Of a stretch of DNA of 64,000 nt, positions 24,425 to 36,599 are shown in pieces. Every line of letters begins with the position of its first letter. The first letter of the stretch is position 1. The notes under the pieces were generated by a model. The model saw only the letters and a program-made list of their open reading frames with translations, searched no databases and was not told the origin of the DNA. A program made the position numbers and the translations under genes. Source of the stretch: Tolypeutes matacus (Eukaryota; Chordata; Mammalia; Cingulata; Chlamyphoridae); assembly GCA_026826555.1 (NCBI GenBank), contig JAKSZT010017954.1, positions 6,907,556 to 6,971,555 of the forward strand. The letters are read 5' to 3'.

Positions 24425-24898
24425 TTTTTTTCCCCCACCATTTATTTTATTTATTTATTTCTCCCTCACCCTCGTTGTTTACACTTGCTGTGTCTGTTCA
24501 TCGTCTTTGTTTCTTTAGGAGGCACTGGGAACCGAACCCAGGACCTCCAGTGTGGGAGGAAGGCACCTAATCACTTAAGCCACCTCTGTTCCCTGCTTTG
24601 TTGTGTCTCTCATTACGTTTTGCCTCTTGTGTCTCCTATTGTGTCATCTTGTCGTGTCAGCTTGCCACACCTGCCCATCGTGTCAGCTTACCGTCCTGCT
24701 GGTCCTCTTTAGGAAGCAACAGGAATCTCTGCTCTCTGTTTTGTTGTGTCTCTCATTATGTTTTTCTTCTTGTGTCTCTTGTTGTATCATCTTGTTGTGT
24801 CAGCTTGCTATCATACTAGCTCGCTGTCTTCTTTACCAAACCATGGACCTCCCATGTGGTAGGCAGAAGCCCAATCGCTTGAGCCACATCCACTTCCC
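24425..24898 (-). mobile_element. Long DAS-SINE with internal duplication, antisense
   Basis: About 474 bp, flanked by cctgggattcactcttt (24408-24424) and cctgggattcgctcttt (24899-24915), a 17-bp duplication with one change. It has two tRNA-like heads in antisense (near 24520-24595 and 24835-24897). Between them a segment beginning tttgttgtgtctctcatta occurs twice at a spacing of 143 bp (24597 and 24740). Confidence 0.9.
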
Positions 24899-24915
24899 CC
24901 TGGGATTCGCTCTTT

Positions 24916-26837
24916 GCTCCCATTTGCCCATCTCCACTTTTCTAGTCTCCTCTTCTTCAAAAATCTGTGAAGATTATAGTGTCTCCAGTGACCTCAGCAG
25001 ATTTCTTCACATCCTGGGATACCATGCACTGGGGCCAAGAGACACAAGCTCATCAAAGACAGGAAGACAGTTAGGTGCAGTCTTGGCTGGCTAGGAACAG
25101 TCTCACGTTTGGGGGTTCAGTTTAGTGGTGGAAGGTAAAATCCCAGTCCTTCCAGCAATGTTCTATTAGATGTCCCCATCCACTATTGGCACTACTCATT
25201 GCTGTCTTCTTTAGGGAACTCCTCTCCCCAACCCCCAGTATAACAAGGGCATAGTCACTTGGCTGTAATAACTTCTCAAAGTATTTACTCAACAATTTTA
25301 AGTATAGATCAACAAGGTGTTTCTTTGTAAAATCCCAGAAACTCTTTTCCCCTTTGCCTTCTTTCTCTACCTATGCCCACCAAGAAAAGGGACTGTACTA
25401 CTCACCCCATAACCATAGCACAAATGAAATAAAATAGATTGCCCACTTTTCTGTACCTTATGCCACTTCTTTCTTTGTTGAAAAGGAATATAAAAGAGGA
25501 AAAAAAGCACTGGCTACATAAATAGCACTAAATATAAACAGTGGAAATGAGCTTCTGAGTTTTAAACTCTGCAGGGAAGTTGTTATGGCAACCTAAAGTT
25601 GTATTCAGTGGGGAAAAGTGTCAGTATTAATGAGATAAAATCAAACTGTGACTCCAGTGGTAACTGTATATTCCCCTAGATTTTTCTTCCTTCTGAGGAA
25701 AGAAGCAAAACTTTTATTTTTTCAGTGGCATCTAGATTTAGAATTGGGAGATGAATTGGTTAGGTAGTGGGCCCTGGAATTGGGTGGGCAGGCTGAGTTT
25801 AATATTTCCTGGTTTAGAGGAATTAGAAACATGTGCTTCTGCTAACCTTGTCCTAAGCAGATAACGTGAAACTTAGAGGATGAATAATGTAGATAGGCTA
25901 TTAATTCCCTAAAGAGCACCTGAAGTTCTCTTAAATTTAAGGAATTTTTACTGGATTGTTAAACAGATTTCTCTATAAGGTAAAGGTGATAATATATTAC
26001 ATAATTGAGATTGTAACTTACCCAGGGGGTAAGTTTCCCCAGCAAAGAAGAAATCCTGATGTCTAGAGGGAGGGAGAAAAGGAAAATTAACAGGAAAGAG
26101 GAAGCCCTGGTTTTTTGCTGAGAGGGAAAAAGTTGCAGGGGACCCTGACAGGTACTGCCATATAAAAAAATGTAACCCTGAGTTCGGAGGGGGGAAGAAG
26201 AGGTGAGAACACGGACCTACCTATATTATGAAAGTAAAGAAATAAACTTTGTTTTATAGAAATTAACATGAGATACAAATCCCCCCTATTTCCTAAAGCT
26301 GTAGACATCTTTAGAATAAGGCCTCAGTTTGGGGAGGCAAACAAGTATCCACAGATTAAGTGAACTTCAAGAATGTGCTCTCTACAAGGGGAGTGATGAG
26401 TCCCAGGGTACAAAGAAAAAAGATGGAAAAGCAAAACAGGGAAAATAATAGCAACCAGAAGAAACTACTCTCCAAATATTGTTTATTTGTTGAAAGAGAG
26501 GAATCTCATTCATAAACTATCGTGCAGTATCACCATTGATCTAACCGGAGGGGGGAGACTCAGGGGAAGAAGCACTCCAAAACAGTGTTTACTTACTAAT
26601 GCTAAAAAGGGGCCCTATGCTTCCCAGAACCTCAATACCACAAACACATGAGGGATCCGACTTCTTGTAGGCAGACCATTACGCTGAAAAGCCTAAAGGA
26701 TACTGACACTGCAAATTGAACTACTTTATAATTCTCTCCAAATTCCATCTTCACTACCTGGATAAATAGAATAAAGAGCCAAAATCAACAATAGCCATGG
26801 AGATGCAAATAAAACCAACTAAGAAAAAATGTTTACA
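24916..26837. other. Unique noncoding sequence
   Basis: No recognised repeat or gene over about 1.9 kb. Mostly AT-rich; the longest frames are under 90 codons. Confidence 0.4.
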
Positions 26838-27030
26838 AAGCACCTTCATAAATAGTCTTTCATTTGATTTGCACAGCAACCATGTGGGCTGGGCAGAATA
26901 GATAGAATTACCCCCATTTTACACATGGAGAATGTGAAACAGAGAGCTGAAAGGACCTGGAAAGGTAATACAGCTTCCAAGAGTTGAACCCAGAACCCAA
27001 TCCTCTGTGTTCAGACCGTCTACTCTTTCT
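26838..27030 (-). mobile_element. MIR SINE, antisense
   Basis: aagcaccttcataaatag, ttgcacagcaaccatgtgg, cccattttacacatggagaa and gagttgaacccagaaccca follow antisense MIR order. Confidence 0.82.
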
Positions 27031-28486
27031 TTGGCAAGATGCCTCAAGAAACCAGACACATCCAGCCTGAATGAAATGTCAGATCACACAGAATTCACAT
27101 AAAACTACTTGAAAGGGCTCCTGCCTCTCATCTTAAGCCCTCCTTGCTGCTGGCACAGCCAGCACACATCACGGCATCAGGGCCCAAGGCTTTGCCAGCC
27201 TGCCGAATAGAAGATGCCACTTGGGAAGTGGTAGAATTTGGAGAGGGACAATGGAGTCCTCCTTCTCAGTGAAAGGTTCAGTGCCCAGAGTTCTCAGGGT
27301 ACAGAGATTATATAGGGCTTTGTACCTATTCAGGAAAGTATCTGGGACTTCACTTATTTTTGCTTTCCAAATAAATACCAAAAAAGGATAGCTGAGGTCA
27401 GTCTAGAAAATTAGAATTTGCTTGGGGAAAAAAAAAATATGTTCTGGAAAAGATAAACAGTAGCTTGCGGTTTCACTGTTGGGACATTTGTTACAAGGTA
27501 CTGGTATTGATCTTTATCACCCAGTTTCCCTTGGGAGCCATGATATATTACCAAGTTTGGAAGTGCGGCCACAAGTACGTGGATCACAGGAGACCCTAAC
27601 AATATCTTACAGCAGCATCCGTCTGGGGGGGGGCAGTTGGGAAGGGGGTGTTGCTATCTGCAAAATTCCAAGAGGAGTTTCGCATTGTGCTGTGTGCAAA
27701 TGCATCTCCATGCTGGGAAGTGTTAGGGGTTTATGAGGAGAGTGATTAAAATTGTATCAAAGAGGCTTATGAAGCTTATGGTTCAAGTTAACAGTATGAA
27801 GTAAACAGCCTTTAACGGCCTCCTGGGAGGGTGACAGATAGTCTGTGGGTGTTACGGCAACATGGTACTGGTGAATGTTCTGGCCATCCCAAACTAATCA
27901 CCATCTGTGAGCATGGGTCTCTGGGGAGCGTCTGGTGGTTGGACAATCATGGTAGTTAGCATTTTTAATCAGCTTCTGTGCAGCACAGATAGAAACCTTA
28001 TGCTCAAGCCTTTATTTTTCCTATCCGTGCAGAATTACTTAGGATGATAATAGCAGAGCAGACAAGAATTTGGGATGTGCTTCTACAGTACGCATTTTGT
28101 GGTTCCCTGCACTCCCTCTTCCCTAGCTTGACCATGAAAATTAGCCTGACCTCTTACTTATGGTCACTGCTTATATTGCTTCCCTTTGAGCAGAGAGGAG
28201 GTTGCTTTTGTATTCAGTGAGACCTGCTATCACAAGTCAGCCCCTTGAGCTTGATATTCCTCTCATCTCTCATTTCCCCTCTGACTTCTCTACGTCCCCA
28301 CCTTCCCTACCCCTGTCTCAGCACACACTTATCCACGGATGACTTTTTTCTTTTTGTTATTATTGGATGACATCACTTGAGGCCCATGGTTGAATGCCCT
28401 GTAGACATGCAGGAAGGTCAGTGGTACCATCCTTAGAAGTAGGCAGGCCTGTAGTCGGCCAGGTGCTGTGATTGAGGGATAAAGGA
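27031..28486. other. Unique sequence holding the parent of a 58-bp duplication
   Basis: 27101-27158 is matched, with one change, at 30264-30321. A G-rich stretch at 27624-27650 (nine G, then ggg and ggggg) could form a quadruplex. Otherwise no repeat or gene is recognised. Confidence 0.5.
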
Positions 28487-28915
28487 GAGAGAATCAATTA
28501 GCTTTTGTTGCATAACAACCCATTCCAAAAACTTAGTGACCTTAACAACAACTCTTTGATATAACTTACAATTTTGTGAGTCAGGTGCGTTAACTGTGCT
28601 CATCTAGGCCGACACTTCTGATCTCTGCTGAACTCTCTCTATTGTCTGGAGTCAGAATGGTTGGTCTGGGAGTACGACGGCTCAGCTGGGCCAGCGTATC
28701 TCTGCTCCACATCATCTCTCATCCTTCAGTGGGCTAACCCAGGTGGTCTCTGGGTTCCAAGGAGGAGCAAGAGAGCAAGTCCCACAGTACAAGCACGTTT
28801 CAAGCCTCGGCCTGGATCACCTCATTTATATGCCACTGGACAGTGCGAATCACAAAAACTGGCCCAGAGTCAGTGTGGGAGATTGCAAGGATGTGGCTAT
28901 AGGGAGGCATGTACA
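28487..28915 (-). mobile_element. MLT1-type LTR relic, antisense
   Basis: aattagcttttgttgcataac, aaaaacttagtgaccttaac, ggctcagctgggccagcg and ctctcatccttcagtgggct match the antisense of an MLT1-like MaLR LTR. The left end lacks a clean TGTATTAG start, so the limits are approximate. Confidence 0.65.
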
Positions 28916-29018
28916 AATTAGGGGCAATTACATAGAGAGGTTTCTGTTCCTTCATAAATTTTCTCAACCACCTATCATGGTATCTAGAACTTTACATTAC
29001 AGATTTATTCCATTAGTT

Positions 29019-29223
29019 TTTTTTTTTTTTTTTTTAAGATTTATTTTATTTATTTCTCCCCCCTCTCCCCCCATTGTTTGCACTCACTTCCTGCTCTCTA
29101 TGTCTGTTCATTGTGTGCTCTCTGTGTCTGCTCATCTTCTTTTTAGGAGGTACTGGGAACCGAACACGGGACCTCCCATGTGGGAGGGAGGCACCTAATC
29201 GCTTGAGCCATCTGTGCTCCCCC
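29019..29223 (-). mobile_element. DAS-SINE, antisense
   Basis: tRNA-like head at about 29145-29215 in antisense (ggaaccgaacacgggacctc) and T-rich tail on the left. Flanks tccattagtt (29010-29019) and tccgttagtt (29224-29233) form a 10-bp duplication with one change. Confidence 0.9.
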
Positions 29224-29233
29224 TCCGTTAGTT

Positions 29234-29853
29234 CTTAAAGATTTTTCAGACTTCAAGAGGTCACCCATTATTGAGTTCCTCAGCCAAGGCTTTCTCAGAG
29301 CTCAGCTGTTAGCTGAGGCCAAAAGGATACCTGGGTTCAGACATCAAAGGAAGTATATGAAAAGGAAGTTGAGAAGGCACAAGAGAAAAGGAACTATTCC
29401 CATACTCATATCCAGCTACCTACTAGAAATCTCCATTTGGCTATTCCGAGGGAATATCAAATCCAAAATTTCCTAAACTGAATCCATCACCTCCCCTTTT
29501 ACCTATTCCTAGCCTGTTCTTCCATTCTGGCAGCATTCAGCAAGCAAAAACTGTGCCTAGTCTTGAACAGTGGAGATAGAAATAGGGTGGATATAGAGCT
29601 TATACACCAAAATGGAACGAAGGGAATGACACGGAAAAGGGTGGAAAATTTTTTCAGAGTCCAGTGAAGAACTGAGAGTTCAGCTTGGTAATTGATTCAA
29701 TCCAAACTTAAAACAGTAGGCACACTCCTCTTTTTGAATTTCTTTTCCTTTTGCTTCCAATCTTGAATGAATTATAATGTCCACTCTTGTAACTGTGGTT
29801 ATGGGAAGAGAAGACCAAAGAGACAGTCATTAAGGAAAGCCTCTAATTCAGGG
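29234..29853. other. Unique noncoding sequence
   Basis: No recognised repeat or gene. Confidence 0.4.
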
Positions 29854-30263
29854 TGTTTTAATTTGCTGAAGGCTGCCATTGCAATATACCAGGGATGGGT
29901 TGGCTTTTATAATAGGAATTTATTAAGGTAAGAGCTTGCGGTCCAAGGCTGTGAAAATATCCAAATCAAGAGATGCTGTCTCACCAAGTTGCACCTGTGG
30001 GTGACCAGGCTAATGGCAGGGCATAATGGCGGCCCACTCATCTCCCCCTCTCCTCTGGCCTGTGGCTAGTTCTGTTTCGGGTTGCTCTGTCTGTGGCTTC
30101 TCTCTGTCAGTGCAGCTTTTTCTGTGTGTCTATGGCTTTTTAGTCCTCGTTTATAAAGGACTCAAGTAAGAGGATTAAGACCCACCCTGAATGAGGTGGG
30201 TCACATCTTTTTTTTTTTTTTTTTTTTCCCTTTTTTCTTTTTTTTTTTCTTTGGTGGGTTACA

Positions 30264-30321
30264 AAAACTACTTGAAAGGGCTCCTGCCTCTCATCTCAAG
30301 CCCTCCTTGCTGCTGGCACAG
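30264..30321 (+). repeat. 58-bp copy of 27101-27158
   Basis: 57 of 58 bases match the unique sequence 3.16 kb upstream, in the same orientation (one change: c for t at 30297). It sits inside the LTR between a poly-T block and a tandem repeat. Confidence 0.93.
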
Positions 30322-30364
30322 ATCCTACTTGCCAAAAGATCCTACTTGCCAAAAGATCCTACTT
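30321..30364 (+). repeat. 17-bp tandem repeat, 2.6 copies
   Basis: gatcctacttgccaaaa occurs at 30321-30337 and 30338-30354, followed by a partial copy (gatcctactt) at 30355 that continues into normal LTR sequence. Confidence 0.95.
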
Positions 30365-30488
30365 ACAATGAGTCCACACCCACAGGAATGGTTTAACTTT
30401 TAAAACATACAGGATTTTTAAAGTAATGCTCCCATAATTTGTTAAGCTACCTTTTGTCTGTTATTTTATTTTTTGAGGTTGAAATAAC

Positions 30489-30514
30489 AAAAAAAAAAAA
30501 AAAAAAAAAAAAAA
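30489..30514. repeat. (A)n tract
   Basis: About 26 A. No retroposed body with duplication was recognised next to it. Confidence 0.8.
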
Positions 30515-31734
30515 AGAAGTACATATTATTCTGGGGTCCACAAAAGACTCAAACCAACCAGCACATAGGGTATGCCTCAGGATTTTATTATCATCAAAGA
30601 AAATGGCGTGAGAGCCAGAACACCAGAAAGTAATCATCCCCCTTTACTGCATCCACCTGAAATCTGAACTCTGCCGCATGCCTAAAGCTGCTGCTGTGAG
30701 AACCCTGGCTCTCTGTCTTGCTCAGTTTCCTTTGCTTTTCTCACAAAAGGAGTGTTCCAGATTACCTTTAGGATGTTTTCTCCCTTGGCAGAACAGTTCC
30801 TTCCTGTTCAGCCATCTCTCACACACTGTACCTCTATCCTGGGACTAAGCTCCTAGTTAACACTTTGTTATGGGTAGAGCCCTCTTGCCTCATAGGTGAT
30901 ACTAATAGAACTATGGATGGATCTACTAACAGAACTACTAACAGAACTGTAGAATCTTTTCAGATCTAAACCTCACAGTCAGAAAGAAAATTGGGTGCTT
31001 CCATTGCTTTTCTTCTAGCTTAGGCTGGAGCCAGAACTCATACAAAGACCAGAAGGGAGCTAGCAGTAATTGTTACTGCATCCAGCCAGACCTGGACTAG
31101 TATTTGTTAGCCTCTGAATGTGGGAGTATGGGCAAGCTTGGCACCAAGTGGCAGTGGGCTTCCTTGGGTGGTGGAAGTAGAGTCACTAGAACCCTAGTTC
31201 CATTCCACACTGCCCACACAATGTGGTCTTCAGTCTGAAGAGTCATAATGACAATGAATAAAGTAGGACTCTGTGATGCCCGGAGCTGGGAGCCTTATGA
31301 GATGAATATTTGTTCCGTAGCACTCAAAGAAATTGCCTACTGAAAGGAAGCTCTTGTAGCCCCTGTTCCCCCTACCTCCAAAGTTGACAAGTTCCTAGTT
31401 TCCTGCTATTTGGAATCATCAGTATTGGACAAGTTTACTAGTGTTCAAGCAGAGGGCATCGATGAGATGGCTTCATGTTTCCCTCCATCTGCTGGTGTTT
31501 AAGAACCCACATGCTCAGAGTTGTTTTCTGATGCCTAGAAGGTTGGTTGGCACTTTGGGAAAGACGAGTGAGGAGACTTTTACATTTGAAATTTTCAGCA
31601 AGTCAAATATTAGGAGAGATGTAGTGTCTGAGTGTTGTCAGGAATATGAGGTGTTTTTTTGTTTGTTTTTAAAATAGGAACTAGGGCTTTGTCACATTTT
31701 TATTATCCGTGAACATCTAATACAGGAGCATATA
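30515..31734. other. Unique noncoding sequence
   Basis: ctactaacagaact-type short repeats occur at 30925-30955. No gene or dispersed repeat is recognised. Confidence 0.4.
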
Positions 31735-31860
31735 ATAGTGGTGGTGATAGTGGTGTCGATCTTGATGTTGTGATACTAATGACAGTAATAATGATGGTGA
31801 TAAGTACTAACACTTAAGTTCACTATGTGCCAGGCACTGTCTTCAAAGGCAGTGGTAACT
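31735..31860 (-). mobile_element. Trinucleotide-rich stretch and short MIR relic
   Basis: 31735-31805 is rich in ggt/gat units. It runs into cactatgtgccaggcactgt (31819-31838), the antisense MIR motif. Confidence 0.5.
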
Positions 31861-32000
31861 AGACCATGGAAGAGGGGAGAAATTTCCAAGACCTTCCTCC
31901 TTGGTTCTCGCCATACAATATGCAGAGTGGGCATGCCCCTTGGTAGTGAATGCCTCCAAGAACCTAAGCTTAATGGTCTGATGATCCCATTGCTGCTGCT

Positions 32001-32075
32001 ATACTAGAGATTGAACCTGGGACCTCGTACATGGGAAGGAGGTGTGCAACCAAATGAGTTACACCCGCACCCCAA
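32001..32075 (-). mobile_element. Truncated DAS-SINE head, antisense
   Basis: gagattgaacctgggacctc and caaccaaatgagttacaccc are the antisense B-box and A-box parts of a DAS head. No tail or duplication is seen, so it is an older or truncated copy. Confidence 0.7.
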
Positions 32076-33324
32076 GAGACCCTTTTTTGTAGAAGAACCA
32101 AAAGCAACAACAGGAGGGAAAGTATTTGTAACTGTAGAGCATCAGATACATGTCCAACCTTCTAACCAACTTGCCCCACAGGCCCCAGGGCTCCTCCACA
32201 CCACATCCCCAATGTCCCTGTTTGAAACATTGAGGCTAATGAAACAATAGGCTCTCCCACACTCATCATTTCACCCCTTCTTTCAGTCATTCCTGTGCTT
32301 AATCCCCATGCCTGGCCACCCTGGAGAACAAGAACAACTACTCTCTCTCCAGTCCCCTATCCCCATCACGCAGCATGAGTTTGCTCATATTAGGTCCTCC
32401 ATAAACCTGTATAAAACAAAATAAAAACTTGTGACTTTTTGTAAATATATTCACCACTCCCAAGTGCTCCAGCATCGTATTTTCCTGTTAAATAAAAATT
32501 TTAATCTTACAGAATTCTTTTTTGTTAATATTAATAATGACAGATTGTGTTTTTCCACGCTACTAAAATGTGTAAAACAATAGGGAAGAAGAGGGCTTCC
32601 TTTCCTGAGTTGATATGTTATGTAATGCAAAGTCCATTAAAGTTAAACCATGTTTTTCAATGAAATTGAAAGTTTCCGGCAAGCATCTCTCTTCATTTAA
32701 AGATCCCAGTGTGGCTGAGATCGGAATGGAGGACACTGGGTCTGAGCATCGCATACTTACCCCATAAGTGAGAAGTAGCATTTGGTATAAGGTGGGGCTG
32801 GTAACCCAGCTTTCTCTTGTGAACAGAAATCAAACAGTACTCTACTGAAATCCAATTTATCACCTTCAGAGAACCCTAAAGGTTAAATAGAAGAGGAAAT
32901 GAAGACAAATGGAAAACTAAAGAAAAAGAGGCCACCACAGACAGAGAAGAATGCAAATATTTTGATAGATTGAGGAACCTAAGACTACTGAGCAGAATGT
33001 TTGGGCTGGGGAAGATTAAGGATACCCAGGTGCCTGTAAGAACATGGGACAGCTATGACATGTGGACTCTGTGCTCTCAAAGAGATAAATAAAATCTCTG
33101 CTTCATAAAATGGTAATGGCACACATGCCTTTAATATCAGGGGAGAACGTTTCCGATTTTACTTAAAGGCAGTTTGTTGACAGATTTGTTACCTATCTGT
33201 AAAGTATCTGGTTCTTGTATTGTTAGCATGTATGGACCTTTAAAATTTGTGTTTCTCATGCTTAAAGCAAGACACCCAGCTGCCTCACCAATCCTTTCCC
33301 CTTAAGAGTTTCCCAAGTCCCTTC
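32076..33324. other. Unique noncoding sequence
   Basis: No recognised repeat or gene. Confidence 0.4.
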
Positions 33325-33460
33325 ATAGAGCATTCATTCAACAGATATGTATTGAGCACCTTCAGTGTGCCAGCTACAGTGCTAGGTTCTGGGTGAACGG
33401 GAGGGTTTTTTTTTTTTAAAAGCCCCTGGCCCTTGGAACTTGCTGCTTAGTGAATTCCTT
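33325..33460 (-). mobile_element. L2 LINE 3' end, antisense
   Basis: cattcattcaacagatatgt, attgagcaccttcagtgtgcc and gctaggttctgggtgaacg are the antisense L2 terminus, then a (T)13 run at 33405-33417 and ggcccttggaacttgctgc. Confidence 0.75.
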
Positions 33461-35427
33461 GGGCATACTTCATAACAAAGCCACCTGGAGTAGCAGACCT
33501 TGAGCTGAAAGGTAGAGCACACTGAAGGAGTGAGATGACTGCAATGCATACCAAGTACCACACTGGGCCTGCCTCTTGGTGAGCATCTGTCCCCAGTGTG
33601 CTGCCTCTGGAGATGTTATAAAAGGAGTTCATGCGTCACATCAAAGTGGACATTCTCTGGAATTCTAGGCTCCTGAGGCTTTAGGAGGGAGGGGAAGAGT
33701 TGGCTGTCATTGTTTGTGAGTCACAACATGGTGTGGAGCTAAGAATTCATTGTCTTCCTCTGTGTGACCACTTCCCACCATCTGCAGTGTCTCTTGGGTT
33801 TCAGCTACCATGTTGTTGTTTGCCAACAAAAGGTAGTTTGGGACTTTCTGTCAACTTGAAAGACTGCCTGTTCTCTGGCCAGTTTGGTCTTGCAGATTTT
33901 GTTATGAAGCCAACAGCTAGTCTGTGAACTGCCTGAGCCTGTCCAGTTTTTCTTTCAGAAGCCCTATAGAACTAGGTCATCGGGTTGTCAGATAGTTCTT
34001 GCACAGATTAGGCTGTGCTGCAACTTTTAAGGTACATTGCCTATGGAATACTAAACGTGTTTTCAAACTAAATAGTTTCCAATGAGTATTTAATGGGGGT
34101 TTTTCATTTGAAATAGATTGAAAATAAGCCATTTCCTACTCCCATTTCAAACAAATTTTGGTCCAATTATTTTCCTTTTTTTAACATAAAGTTAAATGGA
34201 CTATTCTGCCCATCCCTGACTGAGCTGAACCATGATTTCTCTTGATTATGCTTTTATGCTGTGAATCGTAAGGCTCTGGGGACATAATGGACGTCTGTGG
34301 GAGAGTGGCAGCAATTTTTAAAATTCTGCCAGTGCTTGTCAGCTTTCACTCTAGTGCCTGCTGTGCAGGAAGAAAGCACCCCACCAGAAGAAAAAATCTC
34401 TGCCAACAAAACCAGCACTGTCCGCCTGTCCTGTGGGGGGTTGGCACAGGGCTGTGCCGCCTCTCTGCAAGTCTATGTAGGGCATCCACTCAGCCACCAA
34501 TGAAGCCCAGTTTCCAACCATCCAACTCCACTCCTGCCCAGTCTTCCAGCCATTAGTTTTTTGTGGTGTTGAGGGTTTCTTTTTTTTCCAGTCTCATTTT
34601 TCTTAGTTTTTTTTTTTTTTTTTTTTTTTGGACCCTGGCCTCAGGGAAAAGCAGTTCCTGGCACTATGCCTTCTGCTTGGTCCTTTCTTCTAGCAGCCTA
34701 GCCAAACTGAAAATAAAATGCCTCTTAGTCCTCCTTCTTGGGTGGTGGGGTCATTGTTTTGGGTTTTGTTGGGTTTTGGGGGGTTGTTTGTTTGTTTGTT
34801 TGTTTGTTTTTGAAGGAGATGGTGGGGTCATTCTCCTGGATTTGCAAAAGGTTCCAGAAAACTCAGGGGAAGAAAGTGCTTCTTGCCACCGTCTTTGGTA
34901 AGGGCAGCTACCCCACTTACTGGTATGTGAGAAGCCTATTGGGCAATGCTTCTTAATGGAAACAGTCTCTTTGCTGTTACCCAGCAGTGCCAAGAATTTA
35001 ACTATCCCCACTGAAGGGAAAAGAAGCCCTTCATCCTAGCTGCCAACTGAGGAAGCACAGAATTCTTTCTTGTTTTTTTGGTAAGAACCATTTGTGCCTG
35101 CCCGGATGTCTTTGGTGTAGGAGCCACCGAGGCTTTGGCTTTAAGGAGAGGTTGAAGATCACATGCTCTGTTTCCTGGCTCTTCCCTTGGGTTTCCATTG
35201 GTTCTCATTATTGGTTTCGGAGGTGCCGAGTGGTGCTCTCCACAGGCATGTGGGGCTCGCATCTCTAATGAGGACACTGCAGAGAGGCACCAGCCACCGA
35301 TGGTGTAGACATTTCCCAAACCTGAGCACCATTCAGCCTCTTCCTGCAAACCCTGGCTGTACCTGCCTCTTCCTCTGACCCCATGAGAAAGGTAAAGTGC
35401 AGAGGTACAGGGTGACTTCATTTGGAT
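33461..35427. other. Unique sequence, moderately GC-rich
   Basis: Holds a (T)24 run at about 34607-34630 and a (GTTT)n microsatellite at about 34784-34811. Open frames up to 139 codons (antisense 35002-35421) have no recognised domain. A short retroposed copy behind the (T)24 run is possible but no duplication was found. Confidence 0.4.
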
Positions 35428-36180
35428 GGTAGAATCCCAGAGTTGATCAGCACTCGAGAGGTTGTCTAATGCAGGCCTTTACCGTTGTAAATATCTTCAG
35501 CATCACCAGAGATTGGTGATCTGACCTCTGCCTGAGTCTTGTGCTGGAAAGCTTAGTTCTGAGCAAGGACCCTGAGAATGCTTCTAATCTGTATCAAGTT
35601 TTTCCCTCTGTAGGCAATAAAGTCTGTCTCTGTTACTTTTTCTCATTGGATTTGCCACTTCTGCATCCACACAGAGTATATCCAGACTACTTACCATCTA
35701 TTACCCCTCTGGACATTCAAAAGCAGTTATCACATTCCTGACTTTTCCCTAACATTCCATTCTTTCAGCCCTTCCTCATATTTCTTGGTTTCTCATCACT
35801 ATGTCATTCTAGTTACTCTCCTCTCGATGTGCTCTGGTTTGTTGATTCTGAGATCTAAGCTACCCAGAATGGTGTGAGAGCCCCCTTGACAGGGGCTTCT
35901 GTCGCCTTTTACTGGTATTGGCTTTTTTGGCATTTTATCAGGAGCTTTGGTTTATTTCAACTTTAATTGGAGTCTTTCTTCACATATGTAACTGTTAAGC
36001 ATGTCTAATCCACCTAGACATGTATATTTGTCATTTCTGAACCTACATGCCAAGTACATTTACTCCTAATTAAAGGTCATCTTATCACAATTCACCCATT
36101 CTTTTAGTCTCAAGATATTTTGGATGTGCGTTTTATGATCCGATATACTACCATAGCTTCATGTCATATGCAAATTCAAA
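35428..36180 (-). mobile_element. L3/CR1 LINE relic, antisense
   Basis: Antisense CR1/L3 order is recognisable: gtagaatcccagagttg, tctaatgcaggcc, aaagtctgtctctgttac, gccacttctgcatcc, ttacccctctggacattcaa, ccttcctcatatttcttgg, ctctcctctcgatgtgctct, gagctttggtttatttcaac, tcaagatattttggat, cttcatgtcatatgcaaatt. CR1/L3 elements predate placental mammals, so strong decay is expected. Confidence 0.65.
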
Positions 36181-36480
36181 GCCATATGTGCCTAGACATT
36201 GTGCTGGGCCTGGGTATACAGTGGAAAATAAGACAAGAACAGCCACTGCCCTCAAAGGGTTTACTGGGAGAGGCAGACGATTGACTACACAATCCCAATC
36301 CATTGTGGCCGCACATGAGAGGGGAGATGCAGGATCACAGAGTAGTCTAACAGACTCTGGATTTCTGAACAACAGGTATTTGTGAGTAGGTGTTGGCCAA
36401 CAGAGGAGCTAGGAAAGAATGTTCCAGGCAGTCAGAACTGCATATACAAACTTTGAAAGGTGACAAAAGGTGTCTGCAGC
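36181..36480 (-). mobile_element. L2-like relic inside the L3 relic, antisense
   Basis: cctagacattgtgctgggcc, gggtatacagtggaaaataag and ccactgccctcaaagggttt match the antisense of the L2 3' region; about 36440-36480 is uncertain. L3-like sequence resumes further right, so this looks like an insertion. Confidence 0.6.
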
Positions 36481-36599
36481 AACTTGACATCAGATAACCC
36501 CCCTCCCCCATCCTCATCAGTTGCTGATAAGAGTGTGGAACGTGATAGTGTGGAAAAAGAACACACTGTTAGATAGAGACCTTCATCTGCTCTTTCTGG

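Larger units (their letters stand above)
29854..30437 (-). mobile_element. Solo LTR with patchwork insertion, antisense
   Basis: Starts tgttttaatttgctgaagg and contains gggatgggttggcttttat, caccctgaatgaggtgggtc and gtccacacccacaggaatgg, the antisense of the LTR family at 22423-22872. It is longer than the 450-bp copy by about 130 bp because 30205-30354 holds inserted sequence (poly-T, a 58-bp copy of upstream DNA, and a 17-bp tandem repeat). The right end is approximate. Confidence 0.7.

Noticed and set aside
24603..25094. 163-codon open frame on the plus strand
   Set aside because: It is mostly antisense DAS sequence; its repetitiveness comes from the SINE's internal duplication.
28743..29198. 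151-codon open frame on the plus strand
   Set aside because: It spans an LTR relic and an antisense DAS.
30489..30514. Poly-A tract as the tail of a processed pseudogene
   Set aside because: No retroposed coding body and no flanking duplication could be found next to it.
35002..35421. 139-codon antisense open frame in unique sequence
   Set aside because: No domain, start context, splice sites or homologue is recognised; the length is within chance for a GC-richer stretch.
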